NCBI GenBank assembly: GCA_950295325.1
Contig: OX485807.1
Location: 19,255,666 to 19,315,665, forward strand
Direction of reading: 5' to 3'
Length of the DNA: 60,000 nucleotides
Source of the DNA: Polytrichum commune
Taxonomy: Eukaryota; Streptophyta; Polytrichopsida; Polytrichales; Polytrichaceae
The translations under genes were made by a program, and so were the position numbers. This document shows positions 11,801 to 22,732 of this stretch, in pieces; position 1 is the stretch's first letter, and the number at the start of each line of letters is the position of its first letter. The notes below the pieces were generated by a model. The model was not told where the DNA came from. It made no database searches and saw only the letters and a list, made by a program, of their open reading frames with translations.

Positions 11801-11946
11801 GGGTTTCATGCAAGCACTTGTATTACGTGTTCAGGTATTTGTGCAAGGTTGACTACGCCACTGACAAGTTCATTCATGCACCGACATTCAGCTACAATGA
11901 GGTGATGCGACTTCTTGAGCTCGCGGGTGTTGCAGAAGAGGCGTAG
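8886..11946 (+). pseudogene. MULE transposase with zinc cluster and SWIM finger (disrupted)
   Basis: One frame runs from about 8886 to a phase-0 intron (10479-10579, GTAAGT...ACTACAG), then resumes at 10580. In order it has a zinc cluster (CKVCHATPIC, then RVCIHLGVHNHPVS, the WRKY/GCM1-type pattern of MULEs), the DDE core (LTIAYCDMQSEDAR, GFMADSAQANW, SEWLGFWHYRY) and a C-terminal SWIM finger (CTCPDF then WVSCKHL). Disruptions are in-frame stops at 9249, 9279, 10284 and 11156 and a frameshift near 11470. Otherwise it is well preserved, consistent with recent inactivation. It would cut and join the element's ends in the nucleus. Confidence 0.9.
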
Positions 11947-12261
11947 TGGCATAGGGGTGAAGGGCATGGACGCAATTATTCATCATTTTTACACATATAG
12001 AAATAGTTGTGTATACCCATATGAAATGTATGTAGTATAAACTGATGGTACAACTAAATAGTTGTTTGTCACAATAAAGTGCTCGACATTTCAATGCCGT
12101 ATTTGACATGTCAATAAAATGCCTATCACTGTGGATCAACAAACTTCATGAAATCCATGGTAATAGGGCCGAGTTCAATACATTTTTTCCCACAATTTTG
12201 TTTTCATAATATATAATCCAACTATATTGGAATATTTTCTTTTAAAATCCTATTATTGGTC

Positions 12262-12339
12262 ATTTTTTTGTTGACTGCTCACATGTTACCGCTCACTGCT
12301 CATTGCTCACCGCTCAACGCTCACATGCTAGCTTCCCTC
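12262..12339 (-). repeat. Right terminal inverted repeat of the MULE
   Basis: On the plus strand it is built of GCTCAC words (CTGCTCACATGTTACCGCTC onward) and ends CTAGCTTCCCTC. It is the inverted partner of 5948-6000. Confidence 0.85.
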
Positions 12340-12349
12340 ATATTCAATA
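12340..12349. repeat. Target site duplication of the MULE (right copy)
   Basis: ATATTCAATA, identical to 5938-5947. Confidence 0.9.
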
Positions 12350-13018
12350 TATACCTATCTTACAAGATATCGAGGTGTTGGATTTAGGCCGAGCGTTGGT
12401 TTTGAGTGTAGTCACCTTAGGTTAAAAAAAAGGTTCATCATCAAGTGAGGATACAAAATAAAATTGGTGAAAGTGTTCACCAATCGGGACCCATTGCACG
12501 GTGTGAGTCTATTTGTAGTGTGCTATTTAATGATTGCGGCTTTGTGTGACTAGTCTAAGTTATCCATTAGTACAACATGTACTATTTTCATGCACCATTG
12601 GACCAAAAGATGGACCCATCCATGCCTTGGCCCCCTAGGCTTGGGAGTTTGGCTCTCAAGGGCAAGAAATGGTGGGAGATTGACCTTGGTAAGATTGATT
12701 CTCAATGCTCCACTCCACAAACATCATTTGTAAATATAAAATACGAACCCTACCACCCGCACCACTTTACGTTACATTTTTGTATTAAACAACACACACA
12801 CATTTGTATTAAGGAATATATTGGATCAAGCAACCTTCCACATCTGATCACACACTTTCCAAGAGGGCTTCTTACACGAGGAATGCCTTGGGAACATGAC
12901 ATTTCATTGCAAAATGGAACATCATAACATTACTCAAGCAATATAACATGCTTTGTGAGTCCTTGTTGCTTGTTATCTCTATAGTATAATGCAATCTTAG
13001 TCTAAATATGAGCTTCCC
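12350..13018. other. Unassigned intergenic sequence
   Basis: No supported feature. The open frame at 12577-12927 has no recognisable domain and its composition matches the surrounding non-coding DNA. Confidence 0.4.
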
Positions 13019-13200
13019 CACACCAATGTCCATAAAGGTTTTGGGACATAATCGGTCAAAATCTTAGTGTTTCCAAGTCCAACCAGTTACATGTTGTGAT
13101 CTTTTGGTTTGTCTTCATTCGTTTGAGGTGTATATATTTCATAGATTCCTCTAAAACAAGCAGTGATTTTCCTCAAACTCAATCAGTTCATCTGTAACCA
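13019..13200 (+). mobile_element. Diverged MITE, GATCGGGGA family
   Basis: Shares ordered words with the copies at 29809-30027 and 30096-30312 (GGGACATAATCGG, AAGTCCAACCAGTTACATGT, CTCAAACTCAATCAGTTCAT). The ends are degraded. Confidence 0.6.
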
Positions 13201-13265
13201 TGGTTGCCTTGGATCTCTTGCATGAGTTGACGTTTGCTATTTTATTCAAGGTCTACCCGGCCAAT

Positions 13266-13650
13266 GTTCAAGATTGACGTCTTCAATGCCCTTCGAACAT
13301 GATTTGGCCCTTCAAAATATACCTCTCTCAAAACAACTCTTCAAAATGCAACTCCAAATTAAAAATGAAGACATCACTTGAAGTCCTCAATATAATATGC
13401 CCGCCACAAGAACCAACAAGCGTAGGGCATTGTCACTACAAGAAATGGAGTTAGATGGTTGATTCTCAATTCTTCACATCGTACTGGAAACATGTACCAT
13501 AAAATTCATGCACAAGTTTAATATGAGGTTTGTATTTCAATTCTCTATTTTTGAATTGACATCTTGGATTTGAACCGGCCCTTCAACTGAAGAACTGAAA
13601 TTTGATAGCCCTTCAAAATGAAACTCATACAAGGGCTTCAATCTTGAACA
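13266..13650. mobile_element. MITE, TGTTCAAGATTGA family, copy 1
   Basis: Ends TGTTCAAGATTGA and TCAATCTTGAACA are inverted repeats around a non-coding 385-bp body. The body matches 30714-31100 over its whole length. In both places it lies shortly downstream of a GATCGGGGA-family element, so the two were perhaps duplicated together. Confidence 0.85.
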
Positions 13651-15400
13651 CTGCACCCGGCTAGTAAAGTTCCTGGGATTAAAGTCTCGAGCCTGAGTAA
13701 TGTTTTGATACCTATACATTATATGAAATAAAATTTCATGCCCAACTGCTACGAAACAACATGATGCAAGAGGGAGACTAGTATAGATATCACGCCAACT
13801 GAAGGTTAGCATGAATGATTATCTAACGTCATTTTGGGTACATGCTTAGGGTGATATGTGGTATGTTGTGCGTCTTCTCTGAAATGAAGAAAGCTATGTC
13901 TCTTTTTTCAAAGTGCATTAACCCCTAATGTCTTGTGCGATCATAATCTAGTGGTGAGCAAGTCACATTGACCCCTTTGACACTAGTTCGGATGGTTTCT
14001 GGATTGTTTCAACTACTCTTCTTGTTCATGTTCAAGTCTGCTATGTTCTACCATGTGGATAACTTTGATTCAACAAGAAGAAAAAGAGCCTTTCAAATTT
14101 GGATGACGGGGCGAATGAGGACCCAAATATTAAGGTAGGTGTATATATACATATATATACAACACAGTAGAACACACATATGTGAGAAGCTAAGTTTCTA
14201 AATTAGGATGTCACATGCCTATTCTAGAGGTAGTCAAAGTTCATTGAACAAATGATGAATGTCTCTCGCAATGAGCTTGAATGTCGATTTGAAACCTGTT
14301 TGGTTTGTGGTGTTCTCCACATTACTAAATATGGATGATCCTTCCAATGAACGACGCTCATGGACAAGAAAATTTGACCTTTTATGAGCTTCAAAAAAAA
14401 ATTTGAAGGATCGTTCTCAGTCGAACTCCTTCAAATTACAACAAAATCAAATGAGACTTGCACCTACTATATATTTTCTTGAAGAATTATTAAAAAAAAA
14501 AAACTGCATACCAAGTGAGGGACCAAGATGAAGCTATGACGTGGCTCCACAATGGCTTCTCTTTTTGAGAGATAGAGAGAGCCTGTGGGGACCTTGCTCT
14601 CATGCATTTTGGGGTTGAGAAAGATTCTCGTACGGTAACAATGTATATATACTTAGTACCTAGAAACCAATGCCATAGCCAAACATTTCTCCGAGAAAGA
14701 CGCCCTTGTTTCTTGCATAGAGGAAGTAGCTAGATAGTTGACCAACAACAAGTTCCCAACAACCAATTGATGCCGAATATTATGCTAGCCTTGGTTGGAC
14801 GATGGTCGATAATGTTAACACGTCGACATCCATGAGCGAGATTCTCACACCGTTTCGGCATGCAAGCCACCCTTAGAGTGAACACATAGTGGATTATGTT
14901 GCAACCCCTATGTTGCCATATATAGAAGATGTGGCCCCAAAGTCAATATCAATTATCCTTATTTAGTAGAGTGGGACCCAATTGGATGAATCAACCGTAA
15001 ACCTATGCAGATAAGGTTTTACTAGCTACTCCACCCCTATGTTAGGTCTCCTTTAGGTGAAATTGGTGGGGGTCTAACTCAAAGAGCAAGATCTTTTAGA
15101 ACCAAAAGACCAACTAACTATTCCTATATACATCATTTTCAAAATTCGATTAATCTTATGACGTGCACAAGGATGAACAATGAAATAATGGTTTTGTTGG
15201 GGTTTCAACTACTGCACTATTTATATGATCATGTGTGTATGACATTATTTAAAACAAATCTATATACACATGACCTTGGAATCATCGTGGTGAATTTCCT
15301 GTACATGTGGTTGTAAACGTGAGTCAGTTTACATACTCCGAATTCAAGGAACCTAGCCTATTCTGATTTGCCCATTTTGGCACGAGAATTTGTGAAGGTG
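13651..15400. other. Unassigned intergenic sequence
   Basis: No gene, terminal repeat or RNA gene could be supported in this AT-rich stretch. Confidence 0.4.
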
Positions 15401-15419
15401 CCCCCCGGGGGGGGGGGGG
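15401..15419. repeat. C6G13 homopolymer junction
   Basis: Six C followed by thirteen G. It begins a segment (15420-15485) that resembles 18481-18540, which also follows a G run. Confidence 0.9.
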
Positions 15420-15485
15420 TACTCAAGGTAAATTTTTGGAGACACCTACGACAACCACTTATTTTCAAGGGGGGTATTATCTTAA
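15420..15485 (+). repeat. Dispersed repeat next to a G run, copy 1
   Basis: Similar in order and spacing to 18481-18540: ACTC..., ATTTTTGGAGACACCTACGA here against ATTTTGCATACACCTGCGA there, then a GGGGG-containing word. The G run may be part of the element's terminus. Confidence 0.5.
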
Positions 15486-15626
15486 TATTAAGAGTCCTTA
15501 AAGTAGAAAAAAAATCTACTGAGCTTAAAAATTTCATACCCTATCAATAATTAGAAATCTACAATGCATTCAATTTTAAACAACTTATTTTTCTTACAAA
15601 TTTTTGATAGCCTTTAGTTTTTAGCC

Positions 15627-15642
15627 GGGGGGGGGGGGGGGG
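15627..15642. repeat. G16 homopolymer
   Basis: Sixteen consecutive G, then AGGGG. Could form a G-quadruplex. Confidence 0.9.
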
Positions 15643-17202
15643 AGGGGTTTGCATTGTGAATTGGCATTTTAACAATGGGATTGCATTGTGTTATGGTAAG
15701 AAGAAAACACAATAGAAATTAATTACACCAACAAGATTGTAATGGAGAATGCAAGTAGAGTGTAACCTTTAAATTGAGTGTATTAAGAAACACAACTGTC
15801 CAACATTTGTAGGATAGCAAGAGTTTGTACAAAATTTGTAAAAGAAATTTCAAAAATCAAATATTATCTCAAATATACTCCTTCGTGTCAACGTTTAAAC
15901 ATAATGGAGTTCAAAGTATCCTTAATGAAGAGAAACCTCCATGGAATAAAATTGAGCCCTCCATTTTGTTTGATGAAGCAAAATGTGGTCCCTTACACAT
16001 GTTATATTGCATGGATTTTTTTAAAATAAATTGATAATTGGTTTCCAATATTAATTTGTCCCCTATACTTTACATAGAATAATTAAATTTTTTACCTCCA
16101 ATGAATATTAAATACCTTGTATTTGATCACACGTTGTTTCTAAAATATTGCTAGTGCGCCCCCCCCCCCCCCCCCCCCCCGCGGGAGAGGTGCTCAACTA
16201 TTGAGTTGTTTCCATCTTGTGGATTACACAAGCATCCCGCTCATTTTCTAGGTGAGTTTGATTGGTCCAAGGTCTTTTGGGGGAATAAAACATGGCATAT
16301 TCTTGTGCCTCCCTTCCTTCAATTGGCATAATCCATAAATCCAAAGGGTTCTTCATGCCCATATTTTCCTCTAAATAGCTTATTGCAACATCCTACATAT
16401 AAACCCCAATTGAACCTCAAAACTTGTCCATGAAAAATTCCACAACCAACACTTACTGAAATGCACTAAAAACAACCCTTTCACAAGCTTGGAAAGTTAG
16501 GGGTTTAGGTGTTGGTATTGGCATCAGGAGAGGAGGTGGACCCATGTGTCATTTTGATTTTGGGGACAAAATTGGCATTTAGGGGATTTGTTTAGGCTTT
16601 TGAAAATGAATTCTTTAGGAGCATTGCCCATATGTTGTCCGTAGTAGAATTTGAGGAGTTGGGAGAGTTGCACATCTATGAGCCAATGAGTTGTCCAAAA
16701 AGAATTTGACCAAGAGGTAATTGTGAGCCTTGTTTTGTGAGTATATCTACTTCATTGTTACCAAATATATTAGTGTGGTCATGCACTTTTTGTATGGCGA
16801 TGTTATGTGTGGATCCTTCAATGTAAAATATGGTTGTGGTACGACTCAAAACTTGAATCCCACAAGTATAACCATGCCTAGTGGAAGACTAGAAATAACA
16901 TGACTTGGGGGAGTGCTCCTAATTAAGGTAAGTGGGTCTTTTATGATCATTTTTGTTTTAATAAATTTTAATCAAACAACTATGTATGTGCTTAGATCTG
17001 GATGTAAGAACGGACATCAAAGAGACATGTGTTCAAAAGAGATTAGGTTACATAATCGAGACCATTTCGGGTTTGCTTATCTTGTTTCCCACCAAGGTTT
17101 ATTCCCATTAATTTCAACTACAAGGTTGCCACTCAACATATTTACCACTCACCAAGCTAAGTAGTGTAAGGTAGAAAAATGGGAAACGGTGGATGACCAC
17201 TA
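15643..17202. other. Unassigned intergenic sequence with a C22 run
   Basis: Apart from the C run at 16159-16180 no feature was supported. Confidence 0.4.
16159..16180. repeat. C22 homopolymer
   Basis: Twenty-two consecutive C, the longest homopolymer in the window, followed by GCGGG. Confidence 0.9.
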
Positions 17203-17583
17203 CTACACTAAATAGGACATTTAATGTCACCAATTCTAGTTGTCTTGCTCAATACTAATTGTAAATTGCAGTGTAGTGTCACCGACACCAAATGTTAACC
17301 CAACATTATTTGTCATTCCTTGTAAATGTTTTGGGGGATTATAGACTTACAATACTGCTGCAATTGTTGTCACTTACTAAGTGGTTTTCCATCCACATGT
17401 CAATCATCCATGAAAATATTCTATCACAAGTTGCTGACAAGAGAAGGTAGGGTTTTGGCCAATGGATGAACTCATCCATCATCCATGACAAAATTTGTTC
17501 ACTTATTCATACGAAGTGTCATTTGAAAAGTTACTGTAGTGACATAAAATACCATGTAACACTAAATATCATATTTAGTGTAC
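17203..17583. mobile_element. MITE, CTACACTAAATA family, subfamily B copy 1
   Basis: Terminus CTACACTAAATAGG at the left and TATTTAGTGTAC at the right. The body is the reverse of the copy at 40329-40693, sharing for example CAAGTTGCTGAC and AATGTTAACCCAACATTATT-like words. About 380 bp. Confidence 0.8.
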
Positions 17584-18465
17584 TTCACTAGACTAGTAGT
17601 AGAATGATTCTCATGTGGATCCCATATGGTTAATTTAAAAAGTGGTGGCTCATAAAGAATGTAGTGATAGGTCAAATGCAGTGATTGACTAAATAAGTCA
17701 TGTTTCACATCACTTGGGATTACTTTTGAGTGCCATTGAGTTAACCATTTTGTGTGTATTATAAGCAAAGTAAGATATTTTGATGCTTAAATTAGGGAGA
17801 CTCTACCATACAAGTAGAGGGTTTGACTTACTTGCCTCTTGGGGAAATGAAACTAACTATCCACAAGGAATAAAATTATGAAACAACTTGCATTCCTCAT
17901 CATTTCCGCTACTCCATCTCTAAAATATATTGCACAAATTTCAAGCCGCTATTTCTGGCCAAATCAGCTTAATTTCACCATTTTCCATTTTCCTACCTTA
18001 ATTTCCATTCCATAGAACATAAAACCCTTACTATACTATAATCCTACTCCAAAACTCTATATTTTTGTTAATTGTAGGCTTACTAAGCTCATTTACTAGC
18101 TCGAGTTCACTTGAGTGAGGTGTGATACGATGCTTCCATTGGAATCTGTGGCACACTCTTGGTGGTTTAAAAAAAAATACATTTCATAATGTTAGTGATA
18201 ATATCACAACCCTTGTAGATTAAAACAAAGGATTATTGAGCATAGTGAGGGGCTGATCACACCGGCTAGTTCAAACATCATTTGTCGACATCTTCGGCTG
18301 TAATAGTGTGAAAAGTGGTGGGCCAACATCTATTTCTCAACATAATCCCCAGCAACTTCACGGCTGGAACTGGACGGAATGTTTGGCTGATTGGGGCATG
18401 AGTCAAGCAGTGTGATGGATTGGGTGGTGGTCAGTGTTGCATGAAATTGCATCACAAACGAGCTC
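17584..18465. other. Unassigned intergenic sequence
   Basis: No gene or repeat was supported. Confidence 0.4.
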
Positions 18466-18480
18466 GGGGGGGGGGGGGGG
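18466..18480. repeat. G15 homopolymer
   Basis: Fifteen consecutive G preceded by CGAGCTC. The run at 19510-19523 carries a related word in inverted order (C14, then GAGCAAACGAGCTC). Confidence 0.9.
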
Positions 18481-19201
18481 ACACTCCCTTGTATATTTTG
18501 CATACACCTGCGATAATGACCTATTAAAATGGGGGCTATTTACCTATGAGAAAAGATTATAAGGGATGCTAATTTTTGAAATAATGGTAAATTGTTGTGA
18601 TTATTTGCACCCTATTGGTAATTATAAATTCTTGGATGGTTGATTTTATGGTACCCTATATTACTTATATGTATTTTTTTCCCCTGATTGCCCCCATTCC
18701 TTAAAGTGTATGATACAGTAGAATTCTTGTTAGAAGCACATGTACAGAGTAAGAGAAACAAACATTTACTAGGGTTTAGGGTTCAGGGTCACACTGAAGT
18801 CCGGGCAAAGCAAAACACTAAACAATAACAACAAAAGATTGCAATTACATGTCATTAAGCAACACGAGCCAACAAATAAAAGTTGTGTTGGATAACACAG
18901 TTAGAAACCTTGAGGTCTTAGGGAACATGCCAGCCACATGTGTCTCAAAGTCACATTTACAAGGTTTGCATAATCCCTACAATTGATGCCTTGATCTTCC
19001 AATCCTACACATTGGAGGAAAATCCCACGCCATGCAAGCAAAATCCACCTAAACTAGCTAGGCTACCATTTACACATGTGGGAGATATGAGGGTACTCGA
19101 GCTGAAATGACTACTACATATTTCAAGGTATACTAATGATCATTCAGCCCTTTTCCAAATTATATCTCCACATGTGTGAGATAGTACAAATTTAGCAGGT
19201 T
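18481..19201. other. Unassigned sequence; start resembles 15420-15485
   Basis: The first 60 bp repeat the segment following the G run at 15407. The remainder has no supported feature. Confidence 0.4.
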
Positions 19202-19495
19202 TTATTTTTTATTTGAAATGAACTCACTCAATGAGTTTGCATCTACCTCATCTAAGGTGTAGATTTTGCTAGTTGATTCATACAGTAGAGACACAGTTGA
19301 GATAATAGCATCCACATCAACCCACACACAATCACTCTCAACATACTTATATTTGTTGAGACCCGGCTGTTTTTTGAACCAATGGAGGTAAGCCATAGCA
19401 GTTGGGAAGAGCGTTTCTCTATTTCCGTTCTGGACTGCACGTTTCATCAAGTCAATGAGTTGCCAACAATTGCCCCACTTAGTACCAACCTTCAC
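19202..19495 (-). CDS. Orphan open reading frame, probable gene fragment
   Basis: An uninterrupted frame of about 97 codons (GTG at 19495, stop at 19202-19204) translates to a plausible globular protein rich in Trp, Tyr and charged residues, with segments such as TKWGNCWQLIDLMKRAVQNG and YLHWFKKQPGLNKYKYVE. No family is recognised. The frame remains open upstream into a C/G homopolymer (19510-19523), where the rest of the gene may have been lost or interrupted. It could be an exon of an unrecognised gene or a fragment captured by an element. Confidence 0.35.
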   Translation of the reverse strand: MKVGTKWGNCWQLIDLMKRAVQNGNRETLFPTAMAYLHWFKKQPGLNKYKYVESDCVWVDVDAIISTVSLLYESTSKIYTLDEVDANSLSEFISNKK

Positions 19496-19509
19496 CCTTA
19501 TCTTTTGAA

Positions 19510-19523
19510 CCCCCCCCCCCCCC
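19510..19523. repeat. C14 homopolymer
   Basis: Fourteen consecutive C directly upstream, in minus-strand sense, of the orphan frame. Confidence 0.9.
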
Positions 19524-19800
19524 GAGCAAACGAGCTCTCAAAATAGTGCTCCCTACTTCACCCTTACATGTAGTTCAGTGATGGATGAGGGAAGGTGCCC
19601 TATGGAATCACACACTCACGATGCCATCCGGGAAGGCTGAAAATCTTCACACATCAACCGCTTCACTTAGTATTTTGATGTAGATAAAATCCTCATTGCT
19701 ATCGAAAGGACACAATAATTTATCTCCAACAAATCTCGTCCTTCATTGAGCGCACGATGTGTGGCAAAAATCGTGTTGAGGATGCGCGGACTACAACTTT

Positions 19801-20010
19801 CTTTTTTCTTTTTTCTTTTTTCTAAAAGAAAAGAAAAGAAAGACAGAAGGCCAATAGGCCATCACCAAAACATAGGAGGCAGTTGACCACCTGGCAAGTT
19901 TTTGTCAAGTAGAGAGGAGATTTCAATGCTGGGAATTGAATTGCCAACCTCTTCCTTGAGATTTGGGTATCTCCCCACCATCATCCAGTAGTTTAGGGTC
20001 ATATCGGACC
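19801..20010 (-). mobile_element. SINE-like element, minus orientation
   Basis: On the minus strand the head (GACCCTAAACTACTGGATGA) is followed by a box-B-like word (GGTTGGCAATTCAATTCC), then AATCTCCTCTCTACTTGAC, and ends in a T-rich tail (TTTCTTTTCTTTTCTTTT). The head matches the plus-strand copy at 20203. A pol III-derived short interspersed element resembling plant Au-type SINEs is the best explanation; the resemblance is from memory. Confidence 0.6.
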
Positions 20011-20202
20011 TACAGACTACAACTTTTAACTTATAACGAAAGGGGAAAGAAAAAAAGTGTAATCGCTTCTCTGCATAGGAGAAAGAAAATTCCAAACACA
20101 ATCCAATCTAATCCATAACATTTTTCAACAACTCATGTGCCCACCCTTTTTCTATTCTCTACCAACCCTTGCTTGAACATATGTTTAACATAAAGGAAGT
20201 TG

Positions 20203-20466
20203 GGTTCGCGATGACTCTAAACTACCGGGTGATAGTGGAGAGGTTCCCATTTCTGAACGAAGTGGTTGGCGGTTCGGTTCCCGCTATGAAATCTTCTCTG
20301 TACTAGACGAAGAAAACTAGATAGGTAGGTAGGAAGCCAAGAGCCCACCCACCGCAAGGTGGGTAGTAGACCCCACCTTGCACCAAGAGGATTCTTCAGC
20401 AAGGTAGGGCCAACGGGCTCAAATTCACGTCGGATTGCCCGGCGTTGGTTATTTATTTATTTATTT
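20203..20466 (+). mobile_element. SINE-like element, plus orientation
   Basis: The head (GACTCTAAACTACCGGGTGA), box-B-like GGTTCGGTTCC and the following GAAATCTTCTCTGTACTAGA parallel the element at 20010-19801. The body then diverges and ends in a TTTA repeat (about 20447-20466). The two heads face each other about 190 bp apart. Confidence 0.6.
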
Positions 20467-20639
20467 AAAGAAAGGAAGGAAGTTATGTAATGTCCAAATG
20501 CATGTCTCATATTCCATCATCAAATCCAGTGTCAAGATCCCGGTGGTTTTATCTTAGGATGTTAGTAAATTGATTATCCCACCTAAGGTGAGGGATGATG
20601 CCCATGATGAATGTTATGTTGAACCTTAATGCATTAATG

Positions 20640-20930
20640 CATACAAGTGTACTTCTCATCTATCCAACGTAAAAGTCCTTATAGATTTGTGGTCGATTCG
20701 TCTCAAATGATTTGGACTACACTGTTTATGGTATTCAACGTCACGTATACTATTTGCAAAGTGCCTAAACTAGACGCCTAGAGGTCTCAAAATTTCCTGC
20801 TCACTAATTGCCAATATGATTCCATTCATCAACATAAGTAACTTCTTTAAGTGAAAAAATATCTACATTTTGACATTTAGAGTAGCACATTGGGATAAGT
20901 TGGATGATACTCTTGTGTTTTATTATCCAA
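20640..20930. mobile_element. Diverged MITE, TACAAGTGTACC family
   Basis: Starts ATACAAGTGTACTTCTCATC and continues with TGGTCGATTCGTCTCAAATG, as in the copies at 41704 and 55150. The right terminus is weak (TTGGATGATACTCTTGTGT). Confidence 0.5.
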
Positions 20931-21029
20931 GAGGAAGATATTTTTGAGCATACTAATCACAAGTGTCATTTGTGTACACTTTAATCAACTTGTAGACCAT
21001 TGTGTAACATAGGCCTACACCTCATAACA

Positions 21030-21344
21030 CTACACTAAATAGGATATTTAGTGTTTGATTGTATTTAATGTTGTTACCACCCTACCCTACTCAACACTAA
21101 TTTTCAATTTTTTGGCAATTAGTGTTAGAAGATATGTTGGAATTCTTCTTTTATTGTTGTTATTTAAAAAAAAAATCATATCCTTACTAACACTAAATTC
21201 AAACATGTAATTTCCACATATTACCATAGTTGATATTTAGTGTTTGAGTTTACATTTAATGATACTTACTTTCATAGGGTTGTTGATATTTAGTGTATGC
21301 GTTGGTATTTAGTGTATCAAACACTAAATATCTTATTTAGTGTA
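21030..21344. mobile_element. MITE, CTACACTAAATA family, subfamily A
   Basis: The long inverted ends start (C)TACACTAAATAGGATATT and finish AATATCTTATTTAGTGTA. The ends are themselves partly palindromic, and the TTAGTGTT/AACACTAAT words recur inside. About 315 bp. The fragment at 430-556 belongs to the same subfamily. Confidence 0.85.
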
Positions 21345-22732
21345 ATGAACATGCTCATGCCAACATATTAGTAAGCACATTTGAGCACCAAGTGTCGTGA
21401 GTTGACACTTATGATGAAGTTGTCAATCTTCAATGTAACCTGGCATACACCTCAAACCCATGTAACACTAAATACCACAAACAGTGTTATAGACTAATTG
21501 AAGATCTATAAAACTAATCCCAGTGTCATATAAACTAGAATGAGTGACATCTAGACTGCATGTTGGATGAACGAGAGATAAATTCCTCTCTCCCGAACGT
21601 CAAAACAATTGCCTCAGTCAAAACCACTAGACATAGGCTAGAAAAACAAAAGCCACACACAAACTGTCCACAAGAACCTCACAATTCCAAATCACAAACA
21701 TCACCATCCCTCCTACAAAGGATAGTGGGTACACACGCCACCACAATTTGTGAAGTGCCGCAAAATAGGCTTGTTTGGCGATTGGAGTGAGTGAAATCAC
21801 GACAGTTTTGGACCACGCAATTCTCAAGAGTTATCAGACTGCTTCCTCATGTTATCATAAAATTAATGAGGTCATCGTGCGAAAACACGTGTACGAAAGA
21901 AGAAGGTAGGTTTATAACAACCACTTCAACAGAGACACACTTATGCAATTCATCTCCTGTAAGTTCGGAGTTTTGGGTGTTGACGACTGCCAGCAATGTT
22001 TGGTATATCTAATAGCAACATCTTGAAATGGTAGATCATCACTTCATGCAAAATGAGTTGATTTGTCAAAGACTCAAAGAGAAGATTTGGCATAATCCTT
22101 TGATGCTAATGTGCGATACCTACAACAAGGTTCTAGTTGCTGAAGGTACACCACACATACAAACAGCCAATTTAACTTACCATTTGTTTCAGGCATGGTG
22201 TGACTTAGTCCTGGCAGTTATGATACACCACAATCAAAATCATCAGATGGGCCTACATTTGTTAGGCGCATCTTCAACATCAATAGAAAGGACAGCCGAG
22301 CTTGTTGGAATGTTCCATAAAAACATGTCACAAAAGATTTTTTGATAAAGTACCATTCAAGTTCTCCATGCACTTTGATTTGTTATAGTTTACAATTACA
22401 TATAGTACTAATAAACATCAAGACCCCATGCATCATAAACCAACAAGCTTTCATTTAGAACATTGATGCACCATAAGTATACTATTGACACACATGTCCT
22501 CAAACTGTACAAATATTACAGCTTAATTGGCAACAATATTGTACATTTTTTTTTATTTCCTTCTCTACAAAAATAATTTCCTAATATCCACTGGAACTAC
22601 TCTGCATTGGCAGAGGACTAACTATTTTTCTTTTTTGTAATGTTACAATGCATGTGTAATATGTGGTCAGTCTAAGGAAAAAGCATCTATACAAAGTGCC
22701 AGGCCAGCTCTACAATATCACACATCCACAAT
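21345..22732. other. Unassigned sequence downstream of the starch synthase
   Basis: Contains the likely 3' UTR of the starch synthase near its right end. A weak open frame at 22028-22345 (plus) was not called. No repeat was identified. Confidence 0.4.

Larger units (their letters stand above)
5948..12339 (+). mobile_element. Complete Mutator-like element (MULE) carrying two genes
   Basis: The element of 6392 bp has inverted ends (left GGGGAGTGCTATCATGTGAG; right, reversed, GAGGGAAGCTAGCATGTGAG) and a perfect 10-bp target duplication. The ends are built from GTGAGC/ATGAGC words. Inside are two divergently oriented genes separated by a directly duplicated segment: a transposase on the plus strand (about 8886-11946) and a methyltransferase-like gene on the minus strand (6515 to about 8280). 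Both have a few stops or frameshifts, so this copy is probably not autonomous, but the damage is light and the insertion is fairly young. The perfect duplication shows that the methyltransferase-like gene moved in as part of the element and is not a neighbour. Confidence 0.92.

Noticed and set aside
12577-12927. 116-codon plus-strand frame
   Set aside because: No motif and composition like flanking DNA.
21030-21344. CACTA superfamily assignment for the CTACACTAAATA MITEs
   Set aside because: One copy starts CACTACACT, but the others do not share the CACTA start and no 3-bp duplication could be confirmed.
22028-22345. 105-codon frame downstream of the starch synthase
   Set aside because: No recognised domain, no splice or promoter context.
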